Origin: Galaxea fascicularis
Lineage: Eukaryota > Cnidaria > Anthozoa > Scleractinia > Euphylliidae
Assembly (NCBI GenBank): GCA_948470475.1
Contig: OX419339.1
Coordinates: 9,073,002 to 9,137,001 of the forward strand
Length of the DNA stretch: 64,000 bases
Direction: 5' to 3'
The notes under the pieces are model-generated. The model searched no databases and was not told the DNA's origin. It worked only from the letters and a program-made list of their open reading frames with translations. A program made the translations under genes and the position numbers. Shown here one piece after another: positions 1 through 11,179 of this stretch. The first letter of the stretch is position 1. Each line of letters starts with the position of its first letter.

Positions 1-2604
1 AGCGAAACAGTGAGACAGCTTTTTACCCTCGATTCTTACCATTTAGATGCGTAAATCGCTTCCGGGGTCAGTGGTTTTACAAAATGTTTCCTGAACAAGA
101 AACAAAGGGACAATGAGTGAAGGAACTGAGTGAAAGGAGTGTAATAAGCGTTGTACCTAAACAAAGCGGAAAGATCCACCACCGCGGTGCAATGTGGTGG
201 GTAAGTTCTCCACAAATTCGCAAATCCGTTCATTTGACATTTGATGTTTTGTAAACTTGGACGCCAAAGAAATTTGCAAAGGTGTCACTGCACGACCAGA
301 GACCATTCAAACTCATTAAAACCTGCGCGTAATATATCTAAAAGATTAGAAATAAAGAACATATTTCCGTCAGTCCATAAAGTTGTGCAAGGTAATACAA
401 TTAGGGGAAGAGTACTGAGGTGAAAACAGCTGTAAGAGTATAGTCCGAAGGCCAGTGATTGCTCATGATCAGATCGGAAAAACTCCGGGTCCCAAAGAGA
501 TTCGAACCCACATGTTTAGTCCCTGGGGTGGTCACAGATTTGTGAGCTCCTAATAATCTAGCAGAGGATAAAGATTTCAGAGAATTTACATCAGACCTGC
601 GAATACATTGGGAATTTTATCTCAGTTACGTTTACCGGCAAATCGACTAGTTCGCAGAACTTAGCCTGAAATGAAGTCAGACGGAATTCTAATTCGTGAA
701 TGACATGCGACACCCGCGGGACAATAGCTCATAATAAACCCGTGGAGGTAGCAGGATAAAGATTATCAGTCAAAGTGTTGCAGAACGGATTATAGTACGT
801 AACCAATTGGAACTGTTACAGAAAGAACGACTAATGTTTTGGTCTTGATCAGGGTGAAATATCTCACATACTGGCAATGCGGCGCCACTTCTTTGCATAA
901 TCGCCCTCTTATAACCCTAATAAAAAACGCTTGCGACAAAGGATATTCTAGCCTAAGCGACATCTCAGTATTTCCTGATGCGCTTCTTTAGCCAGAATTG
1001 TTTACGCACGAAAATATTTTTTAAAGATCGATCCCGAATCTTACACGTGGTATCAGTCTATTAGCGTCATCCAAATTACTAACGAACGTAAGGAGGAGAA
1101 ATAAGCTGGACAGGGCACTGGCATAAGTTTAAAAAGTAATATTCCTCGACTGATACCATAGATCGATATCGAAGACGAAAACGTTGGCACAAAGAATTAA
1201 CCTGCCGTAATCGAATTCATGGTTCTTTCTACATTATCCCCAAACCGTGTAGCAGTATAAAGAATTATGAAGCATCAGCTGAAGCATTGTTGTGCGGCGT
1301 AGATTGACATAACCAAGATCTTTCGAGCAGCTAGATTATAGATGTTAGTTTATTGATAACATAAACCCAGTGTTCAAGACATTTCTGGCACGCCTTGCCG
1401 GGTGAAATTTATTGGCACTGGTACAAAAATTGAACTCGGTCTTGAATGATACCGTGCACCTTCTAGCTTGTCGATTCCTGATAATTCCAAGGAGCTTTGC
1501 TTCCTTTGTCAAGTTTAACATAGTGCCGCATCCTTTACTTTTGCTTGTATGAATTTGAAGCAACTCTCCTGCAGATCCTCTTCAGCACATGTGCTTCCTT
1601 TTCTTCACAGCAGGTCTTTCCGTTCATTACACCAGGAGCTGGCAACCTTAAGGGGCACTTCGGCACTTCATACATTTTAGCAGTTTTCCTTGAAAATCTT
1701 GCCAAGAGTCATTCAACCGAAAAGTGGCTCAATCAAGTTGGAGTCCTTGGTGCAGTACATGTTTTGAAATTGTTTTAGAGTTTTTGGAATTTTTGAAGGA
1801 ACAGAGTCAGAGGAAGGGATGTGGAAAATTTTGGACTTTAAAAAAATATATTGGATTTGCAGGGAGTTGAACTGATCAAGGTCAATAATTAGTAGAGAAA
1901 GGTAGATAGTCCGAACTGCTACAAGGTGCCCCTGAGCCCGTTAGCGAACTAACTGGTTTATGTGGTGTTTCTACCCGTCTTTAATTCTTTTACTCTCGAT
2001 TAACCCCATTTCTAATATCAATGATAAATTCTGGAACAGAGTATTGCCAACTTACCACTTCCAAGACTTAATGAGTTGATGATACAAGCCTACCGTTCAA
2101 AAAGGAAGGCCTGTATCATAACCCTTCTCGCTGGATTTAGTATACCATACGATGCCGGCCTGCATACGCTTTCCGTCATCTAAAATAAAGTTACTAAAAC
2201 ATCCCAGAAAAGACAATAATGTAACCGTTGTGAAGATCCCTCTTGGAAATGTAGATCTACATGTAACGTGCAAATAAACCTTTCCGGTTAAGTCATTTAT
2301 GACGATCAAATACATTTAAGAAAATAAATATTTAAGAAAATTAAAACAAAATTAAACCAGAGGGGGCGCGAAAATGCTTGTACACAATGAATGAGTACAA
2401 AAGGACTTAAATCAGGAGAGGTTCGTTTTGTTTTTGTTACTCGGTTCAAAATAAGACCGGTTTTGCCTAATTTTGTCCAGAACTCCCAAAAGAATAGTTT
2501 GCCTATTTATATACCCCAGTGCCCCTCTTTACGAAACAGCTCAGTTATCACTTCACAAGGCCAATCTGGTTTTCGGTTGATTGTCAACTGTAAACGAATA
2601 TCAC
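1..2604. other. No supported gene
   Basis: Only short uncorrelated open frames are present on either strand, none with a recognisable domain. A motif resembling a Pol III B box on the minus strand near 496-512 is isolated and has no matching A box at tRNA distance. Nothing else was identified. Confidence 0.5.
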
Positions 2605-3148
2605 TGAGGCCATGTCCACACTGATGCGTTTTTGTTTGAATGCGTTTTCGATAGGTGTAAAAACGCATCGATTGATCTGCGTCCACACTGATACGGATGC
2701 CGTAGCGTTTTCAATTGGCCGTTGCGAAATTCAAAAGGGAACTGGGGCGAGTTTCAAATTTTGAAGTAATCGATAAATTGACACCATCACATGAAAGATA
2801 ACATTGAAATTGGTCGTTTGACCAAGTTTGGCTCTTTTAGGTTGAACAGAGACCACGTTATGGACCTTGAAACATAGCTCAAAATCCATGCAAACGTCTC
2901 TAATTTTGAGGCTGCTTCCCCCAGGGTTTTGGGGGACGCTGTCAAAATTTCTTCAAAATTTGAAACTCGCCCCAGTTCCCTTTTGAATTTCGGAACGGCC
3001 AATACGATTCACTTCAAAAGGATCCGTTGAAAACGCTGTTGATAGTGAATCGTATTGAAAACGCTACGGCATCCGTATCAGTGTGGACGCAGATCAATCG
3101 ATGCATTTTTACACCTATCGAAAACGCATCAGTGTGGATATGGCCTGA
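2605..3148. mobile_element. Non-autonomous DNA transposon (MITE) with 3-bp target duplication
   Basis: The element spans 2608-3145 and is flanked on both sides by TGA (2605-2607 and 3146-3148). The ends are inverted repeats: the left end begins GGCCATGTCCACACTGATGC and the right end is its near-perfect reverse complement. The inversion continues inward for more than 100 bases (for example the CCGTAGCGTTTTC segments near 2700 and 3060, and the GGGCGAGTTTC segments near 2747 and 2961), so the transcript could fold into a long hairpin. It has no coding capacity. The 3-bp duplication suggests a PIF/Harbinger-type mover, which is an inference; TGA is not the usual TWA target. Confidence 0.75.
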
Positions 3149-5032
3149 ACTACAATCGCATCTGTAAACTATCTCCCAGCGTAAGATCTACTATAATTGG
3201 TGGCACAACTGAGGAAGTTGTAAATACCGTGACGGTGTTTCATAGGAACTGAAAAACATTCGGTAGCACCGTAAGCTCTTCTGATATAAGACACAAAGTA
3301 TAAATAAACTCTCTTAAGTATTACCAGTAAATCAATATCACGCGCTAGAATGCAAACATCATTCTGCACATTTCCAAATACCAAGTTATCTGTAAACAAT
3401 GTCTCCGTCAGACAGCGCCGGACCACATTGAAGCTTCCCGTGTATTCATTGTTTTCAGTTCCCAGTCGTCGATTTTGGATGCCCTTAATTTAGTTCCGTG
3501 ATGTAATAGCGTTGACCCAAGTAGTAAATATTTTCAAAACAATTAAGCTGCAAAATAGCGTAATACCAGTTGCCTCTAAAATCAGCCGATATTTTTGAGT
3601 TTGAGCAGGACAGTTGAGTTTCAAGTATTATTTTGCAAGTTGATGAGAAAAAGCAAGGTTTTGTTGTAGAAAACCTGGAAATGTTCTTTACTTGGTAACA
3701 AAATAAGCTATGTCTCTACTAATTACACGAAATTACATATATCCTCTGCTTATAACGCAGAATATTTGTCGTGTCAGAGTGACGAATATCGAGCACAGCG
3801 TGACCATATTTGGACCGAATGTTTCGATGCATTCAAAAGATGCGACTCCCAAACTTAGCTAAGTATTTTAGTAAAATGCTCTTTCTAGCAGTTTGAATTA
3901 TTCTCATTACATGGGCTCTTTCGAAAGCTTGGAAAAAAAAAAACGTGGAAGGGTGTAATGATCAGGGAAGGACCAACATGCACTTCTTTAATTCACTGAG
4001 CCTGCTTCGATTGCAAATTGGACAGTATATACTAAACGGAAGAGAAAAACTAGCGTGTCATGATCTGCGAAACATGTGCCTTTATAATATCAGACTGCTA
4101 ACACACCACTTTTGAATCCGATCGCCGGAGCGAACACACGAAAAACCTGAAACACGTGAAGTGAACGAGTCAAGGAGTCGTTTAGAGAAAAGGACTGTCT
4201 ATCATAAGGTCACATCATATCATTTTGTTTTAGCACACCTAATATATATTTAGGCAAGCCTAAAAGCGGAGCTCCACAATTCTTTCCTGATATTTGTATG
4301 GCATTTACAGATAAACTAATATCAATACCAGGACTCTAGTTATAAGGACTACTGTATTGTCATTATAGATTTGTATTGTATTGCTGCAGAGCCACAACCA
4401 CCATTCAATCAAGTGTACACTTTCGAAATTATCATTGGCCTTTGTGGGTCAAGGACGGAGCATAAACGACTAACGAACTTTTGCTTTATCACAGTTTAAT
4501 TACATCTCAATCACTCCCGACAAATGGTGTAAATCGCTTAATTAGATTAACAGTCCCAGTGTCCCACTTTTAAATCCAACGTCACAACCGGTTATGTGCT
4601 TTGGCTGAGTCACAAATTTTCTAACATGTATCGGTGACATTTTAACCTTATAAAACCGAAATATTCCACAACAAACAAAACAAAATGACAAAACCCTAAA
4701 GTGGGTACTCTTCGACACCAACCAAAATAGAAGTTCAAAAAGAACTTTGTTCGCCATGCTTTGACTATTTTATGGTAGCATTTTTGTGATCTAAAAGAGT
4801 AAAGATGACAGAAATCTGCCGTTGATGTCCTTTTTACAATAGCACCGAAAAACGTTGAGCGAAATTGACTTAACTTTTCGTTGAGAAAAGTGACTGCGGT
4901 ACAATAAGCCATGAATCAACTCAGGTGATCAACGGCAAATGGTTGAGAATGGTTTTATTCTTGACTTCGATCAATTACAAATATTGCAAACTATGAACCT
5001 TGACTACAAGTCGTGGGTGGTATTATTTTGGC
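3149..5032. other. No supported gene
   Basis: AT-rich DNA with short open frames only. The overlapping minus-strand frames at 4542-4912 have no recognisable domain and no splice logic that was visible. No repeat family was recognised. Confidence 0.45.
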
Positions 5033-5160
5033 TGTGTCTAAATGGCCGGCAGCCGGTCAAGGTTGTAAAAACACTAAATGGCCGGCAGTCCGATATTTCC
5101 TTGACAAATTCAGAAAAACTGAGGAATTTATGATATTTTCAACAAAAGACGACATTTACA
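5033..5160 (+). repeat. LINE-like fragment shared with 19.3 kb
   Basis: Two adjacent copies of a motif containing AAATGGCCGGCAG occur at about 5038-5052 and 5077-5091. The second continues into a stretch whose translation (KTLNGRQSD..LTNSEKL) parallels the minus-strand translation near 19.5 kb (KTLNDRQS..LTNLGKL). The similarity is also visible in the DNA. A reverse-complement copy of CTAAATGGCCGGCAGTCCGA lies near 5388-5407, so this segment forms part of an imperfect inverted arrangement. It is probably debris of one retrotransposon family. Confidence 0.4.
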
Positions 5161-5706
5161 GACTTAACTATCGAAGTAACCGTTAAGAAAGCGATGCAGT
5201 TTTATTAATATAAACTATCTAACTACAAATCGTCTAAATGACCAGCAGCCGGTCAAAATCTTCAAGCCTAATAACAAACGTCCATATTCCTTGACTCCTA
5301 GCCCTAATCCCTAACCTAAAATACACTAAATCTCCCCAAAGTACCAAGTCTAAGGAAAACAAAGCCCTTGAAAGGGAGCCCGAATCGGACTGCCGGCCAT
5401 TTAGACACTTTGTAGTATTTTTGACACTCACTGTTAATGATAACAGATTGGCAATAACAACAGACTGAAACAAATGGATTTCAGAAAAACATTTGTCAGC
5501 CGTAAACCGATTAAGACGAAGTGTTTACTGCAGTTAATCTTAAAAGTCTGCGATTTTTTAATTAACAACGAGAATTGCTGTGAGAGACAACATATTTTTG
5601 GCATTTCGAATGCTGCAGCTGTTAAAATCGTGTCACGTTTGGCAAGGAGTTGTTGCTCTTTGCAAGAGCTTTCCAAATGTCAATCCGGCTCTTGTAAAGG
5701 TGTAAA

Positions 5707-6226
5707 TTAGGGGTGGACCATTTGATTTTTGACGGGGGGCTTGTGCAAATCCCAAAAAAAATATCGAACATATGTTTCTGGTTAAAAAAAAATTTCTTGC
5801 AGAATTCTTAAGAAGGAAAAAAAAATCGAGCAGCCTTAACCTGGGCGTGGCAAAGGATTTTGCGTGATGCGTGACGACCCCAAAAGTAGCTGTGAGTCAC
5901 ATGATACAGGACTGGGCATCACATTTTTTGATGCGTGAATTGATATTTTGCAAGCGCGACGCATGATTTACCAATTAGATTTCCTATTAGAGTGAACCCT
6001 CTGATCTAGAAGGATGTTAAAATAAAAAGATATTCATGCATTCAGATTCATTCAAATTTGTGTTTTAAATTTCCATTAAAAATGTATCATGCAAGGACAG
6101 GGAGATTTAAAAAAATCCTGCAAGGCTGGAGCAATAAAAAAAAATAACATGCAGTCTAAAAATCTTGCAACCCCCCTTCCTCCCCCTCCCCCCATCCTCA
6201 TCAAAAATCAAATGGTCCACTCCTTA
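5707..6226. mobile_element. MITE with TTA target duplication
   Basis: The element occupies 5710-6223, flanked by TTA (5707-5709 and 6224-6226). The left terminus is GGGGTGGACCATTTGATTTT and the right terminus reads GGAGTGGACCATTTGATTTT on the opposite strand, with one mismatch. The interior is A/C-homopolymer rich and encodes nothing. Terminal inverted repeats plus a TWA duplication are the signature of PIF/Harbinger-mobilised non-autonomous elements. Confidence 0.8.
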
Positions 6227-6638
6227 GCAAAGCGGAGCGGAGGATATAAACCGTTCGGACTTCACTTGGCTTTTCTTCAATAAATTTTGTGCCCTAAAAT
6301 GATCGAAAATGGAGAGTTTTAGGATCCAAAATGAAATATTCTATAGAAAACTTGGAAAAAACACGGTGACATTTTCGAGTCCAAACCAATTTCAGCTGAA
6401 AGCGTGAAAACAACAAAACGTAAGAAAACCGACAAAAAACGATACGAATGTCTCTTCGGTGTTTCTCGTAGCAATTGGGAAAATAAGAGAAGTAACAAAC
6501 ATAAGCTTAACTCGTAGTAACCGAGACAAATCGCTTATCAATTTTCTTGGCATAAATCTCCATATAAAAGACAAAACAGAAGTACTAATTAACTTGCGGA
6601 CAGTTTAAGTCAGCCAACAATCTCTCCGAATGCAGATC

Positions 6639-7261
6639 TTAAGGAGGCTCGAAAAGGGTTTTTCCTTGATGTAGTGTTTGCGAAACGATGAAAGATTGCA
6701 AAAGATACTTAACGGTCTGGGCAAACTATATGTCTACTTTGAACTCTATTGTTGGGCTATATTTTAAGGGTGCTTGTGACGTCATATCAGTTACCATGGC
6801 AACGCCCCAGGTCCACAAAAAGGTCCTCTAAATGTCAGTTTTTGTAATTATCTGAAAACTTAATTCGGTGACCTATCGTTTTTATTTCTTTGTTGGAAAA
6901 CTCCCTAAATTCTTTGACTTTCAGGCAGTATGAAAAAGTTTATCTAGTAGAATTTAATACATTTTAAAAAACGCGTTTTATGGCTAACAGAAAATTCTAC
7001 TAGATGATTTTCCTTGAAACTGTTATATTTGAAGTGCCATCGTGAATGGTACGTGCATGCAAAAAATCAAGATAGGTCACAGAGTAAAATTTCGAGCAAA
7101 AAACAAATATTTTCCGCAGATTTTATTTCCGGTTTTCGCGATTTCACGCAGTATTCCGGTGTGCTTGATTTTGATTCATTCAGCTGACGCGTGCATCTTA
7201 GTTATGGCGTGTGTAGCTTGCGCGCGTGCGTGCAGCTAAAAACCCTTTCCAGACTCCTTAA
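6639..7261. mobile_element. MITE with TTAA target duplication
   Basis: The element spans 6643-7257 between two TTAA tetranucleotides (6639-6642, 7258-7261). Terminal inverted repeats are GGAGGCTCGAAAAGGGTTTT on the left and GGAGTCTGGAAAGGGTTTTT on the right. An internal inverted pair (ATCTAGTAGAATTT near 6943 and AAATTCTACTAGAT near 6991) adds a hairpin. TTAA duplications are typical of piggyBac and Kolobok superfamilies; which one moved this copy cannot be told from the sequence. No transposase is encoded. Confidence 0.75.
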
Positions 7262-9459
7262 ATAGAAGCCGTCATTTGACACAATAGTATTACTTCTCAT
7301 GTCTACTACCAAGGAAGCTTCGACCTTGCCAAACCACTCGATCTTTTCTCTCGAAGGCCCATAAACTAAAATGTCAAACCTGTTTTCGATTAAAGCCGCC
7401 GAAAACCGTTTTCCACCTAAACACGAACGGCGTTGACTGTAAAGATGTTTACTTAAGCTTGATAAAGTGGAAGCCGCGTCGAGCCGCAGCTGAGCGCGCG
7501 AAAAATTAAGCCTCGTTTTGAGCTGACTTGAGCCAGCGGTCAACTTCAAAAAACAGCTGACCTCGATGAGATCTTAACTTGAGCCCACGATATGGTCAAG
7601 TGATACTGGTCATCGAATACCTTGTTTTGACCATAACATGGATGTCCAATATCAAAGATGTCCGCTGTAAACTGGGCGACCAGCTGGAGTATGGCCGCCA
7701 TGTCATGTATTGTTATTATTATTAGGATATTATTTATTATTAGGCAACGTCGTCGGTCGCGCTCACGAGCAATACCGCTAGCCATCATTACCATGAGAAA
7801 AGCAGTTCACGGGTTTCTATAGGTATGGTGCTCCGCTTGGCGGCCCTTCGAGCCGCAGGAGCTCCACTATAAAGAAATGCAGAGTATAAAAGAGTTACAT
7901 TTAACAGCAAAGCCTGGTGAGGAACATCTTCGGTTGAAAGCAAAAAGAATCTTCCAAAGAAGGCTATTCGTCACAAAAAAGCAATATTGCAACTAAGTAA
8001 TATATGAGATTAGCTCAGTGATAAGCATTCTTAATTTTACAGTACTTCGTCCGTGCATGTTTATTAATTTATGCGATAGTTCTTAAGGCTCATTGACCAA
8101 CTGCATTCTGTTCACAGAAATTTTCTTTTCACGTAACAGTTCACGGAGATTAGTTGCCAAAACGTATAGGACTGCTAATTTAGAGCTTTTGTTATTCCAT
8201 TGCAACCTCAAGCATGATGGAGGTTTGAGGAATCAGGAAAAGTTATTTATTTTGTTGTGCAATAATTTGAGACTGGCACGTTTAAATAAATAAATGACAT
8301 AAATTTTTGAGAAACCTATGTATTCCAGAGTCAACAACTAATACCAGAAAATTATATAATTTAGATTAAGGGGCAATTTTTAAGTTAGACTGAACTCTGT
8401 GGAACTAAGATTTGTTTGTTTGAATACCTGCAGTGTACATAGAGGAACTTAGAGTGCTTTCCAGTGGCCACTACCTGGCGGCCACACCGGTCGGTTTATA
8501 AGCAAATGAAGCGCATTACTGAACATTTGGATGATTGTTGGTATGCTATTCCGTCTAAATTGCACAAAAATTTTCAGAATGCACAAGTTTCGGAACTTTG
8601 CTGACCACGTGAAAACGCAGAAATGAAAACGCACTTAGGTTCGTTTCTAGCGTCTCTCATTGTTCTGTTCCGAACTTGTTGACCTTGACACTTAGCAACG
8701 TTTATTATTATTGTTGTTATTATTACTTTTAACTTCGTTTTTATTAACTTTTAAGGAAGTCAACTCTGAGACCAAATATAAGACGATATCGACCACTGAG
8801 CCGTATTTGAGGCGTTCTTCAATGCGTGAAGATCAATGTGAACGGGAATATTTCAATGCAGCCTCCCTTAAACATTTTTTTTTATTATTTAAACATATTT
8901 ACCGGTAAAGTTGGCCCCAAGAGTTACAATGCTCATCGACACGGCTCACGGCAAAGAGGAAAACAATTACAAAAAGCACTTACACACACAAAGGGTGAAA
9001 AGATGAAAGAAGGAGCCGACAGGTGGAACGCACACTATTATTAGCGTTTCTATCTCTACGTTTCTATGAAATCTCATAGATTCGCTTATAAAGGACTGGA
9101 CATGAAAAAACAAGTCACTATATCAGCAAAGAGAAAAGCCGAAATTAATTGTGATTCAAACATAGTTGTCCATCCGTCAGCAAGTATGCAAGCAGCAGAG
9201 GAGAGCAGTTTTGTTCTGAGGGCAGAAAAAAGAGGACAGTTAAGAATATAATGCTTGACGGTCTCTGAAAACCACATAAACGCACAGGAGCTTCTCTACA
9301 CCCTATTTAATATTCCTTTGTAGATAGGAAGAATATGGACATCGAAAAGATAAACCTTTGCCGGATGGAGACGAAATAAATGGTAGATAAGTCAAAAGCT
9401 GTAAAGTCAGCTTCAAGATCATCGCAACTGCTTCCTGTTGAATATTCATCTGAGTAGAA
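7262..9459. other. No supported gene
   Basis: The longest open frame here (minus strand, 7202-7549, about 115 codons) overlaps the end of the TTAA element and has no recognised domain. A stretch resembling a tRNA A box near 8004-8025 has no B box partner. Nothing else was identified. Confidence 0.4.
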
Positions 9460-9879
9460 TCAGTATAGTTTTGCCAAGTCAGTGGATACTGTTTTGCAGA
9501 TCTGGAGCACCGATAAGGCTTTGCAATTATAAACATACGATTCATGAGGCGAGACAACGTTACTATAACTTGTACCTGTAGAACACGCCCAACCTTCATG
9601 TGTGATTCCATTGAAAACCAGCTGAGTAGTCCCTTCATTTGGTTCTCCAGTAAGGGTTTCAACAAAGGCGAAAGTTACCTTTCAGCTTGAAGATTTGGTT
9701 CAATAGTCTGACGAGGCTGTCTGCATCGAAGCCATCAGAAAGGAGTTCTCCGTCCGGCGGTCAGTCTGGAGAGTCAGGGTACCACATAAATTCAGTTGAT
9801 AAGCTGCCTGTCATTCTCAGTACTGTGACAGCACAATTGTAGATGATCACACCTGAAGCACTCTGTATGGAACACTCTA
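9460..9879 (-). pseudogene. Decayed coding relic, function unknown
   Basis: Reading the minus strand from about 9879 there is a protein-like stretch (N-L-E-C-S-I-Q..YNCAVTVLRMTGSLSTEF) interrupted by one in-frame TGA near 9767. It continues as DGFDADSLVRLLNQIFKLK, then resumes after a one-base frame change as a segment containing GWACSTGTSYSNVV and YNCKALSVLQ. It ends at a stop at 9460-9462. The composition (cysteine, W, mixed polar residues, few low-complexity runs) looks like a real protein rather than random translation. I do not recognise the family. It could instead be two small exons read across a junction, since AAG|GTAACT near 9685 resembles a donor. Confidence 0.3.
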
Positions 9880-11179
9880 AATTCTTTACTCTTTCTGTCG
9901 TGTCTAGATTTCTACCACCTCAAACACAAGCGAAAAACAGAAAATTGTTGGACGACGCGGGGGATCGCGCCTCGGTTTAAAATTACTGTAAATCAAGAAG
10001 CTAGTCAGGCTCGAACTTTTCTGAAGGAAGGCTGAAGTTAAGGCGACGATTGGTGAAGTGTAAATAGTGATTTAATCAACTTTTTCACTGTAGTCGGTTA
10101 ACTTCTAACACCAAACGTGAAAGTATTTTTATGATGCTATTTCTGTGACAAAACAAACAATAAAAGGGGTCAGGCAGTCCGGAAGCTCGGCGAACTTCTC
10201 TTCATTCTAAAAGCCGAGGGTAAGAGGCGCGCGGCAATTGGTGATGAAGCAGATATTCAAACAATAACACTCCTGGGGCGTGCATCAGACTACATTTGAG
10301 GTGTCCAATTAAAGTTAGATATCTGACAACCAGACATGGTCGCAGTGCTTGCAGAGAGCGCAAACACAGTTTGCCATTTGCCATTTGGTGTGCCATTCAG
10401 TTACCCGGCAAAAAAAAAATCCCATCACCTAATTGGTCGTAGAGAAGGTATTCAGTCATGTTATTACTCAATGTGTAAAGCGCTTTTCCGGCCCTAATTA
10501 GCGCTAAGACACTTTGTTCGGCGTTAAGTGATTAATTTACCTCATTTATAAGTCATTATGGGGGAGTCAAGGTGTGGCATGCAGATAAAATCCGCTTTCT
10601 TTAACTTTTTTTCAGTTATTTTTCTGTAAGATAGCTGGCCTTTCGTGAGTATGAAGAAATACCTCTAACCGTAAGCTCGTTAAATGTCTGTCTATTATGA
10701 CAAAATATCACTGTTAAAAGTTTTGTCAAGAAATGTTGATAAGAGGAATAGTTTTCTGTAATCTTTTGAGCACCTACCGACGACATAGCAAGGTTCTAGG
10801 CCGTCCGTCCCAACGAAGGACACATTATGTCATCAGTTTCTCTTGATGTCATTAGTGAACAACGACCATCCATTGAGCTGGGATAAGCTGTGAAAAACGT
10901 GAGGTGTGAAATCTGCGCGAAATGAGCTCTAAATTGCCTGCATTCAAGCCATGCTTTTATTAGTCTATTTCCGGTGTTTATGGAACTGTTAATTATTTAC
11001 ACAAACAAAAGATTGTACAGCATGTCAGTTTGCGAGCCGCGCTCCTGAGCCATCATTAGTTGAGTGATGGGGGCATGTCATGCTCGTTATCCAATCAAAG
11101 TCACTGTATGTTTTGTAGGCTAGCGATGCCACAACTCTAAGTCACTTGTTATTAGACTGTTGTCGTGAAAGTGGTTACG
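9880..11179. other. Upstream region of the collagen/fibrinogen-like gene; no gene seen
   Basis: No coding segment or recognised repeat was found. The proximal 200 bases precede the ATG at 11180 and should hold the promoter, but no TATA box at a convincing distance was seen. Confidence 0.4.

Noticed and set aside
8000..8030. tRNA A-box-like TTAGCTCAGTGATAAGC
   Set aside because: No B box at the right distance and no cloverleaf.
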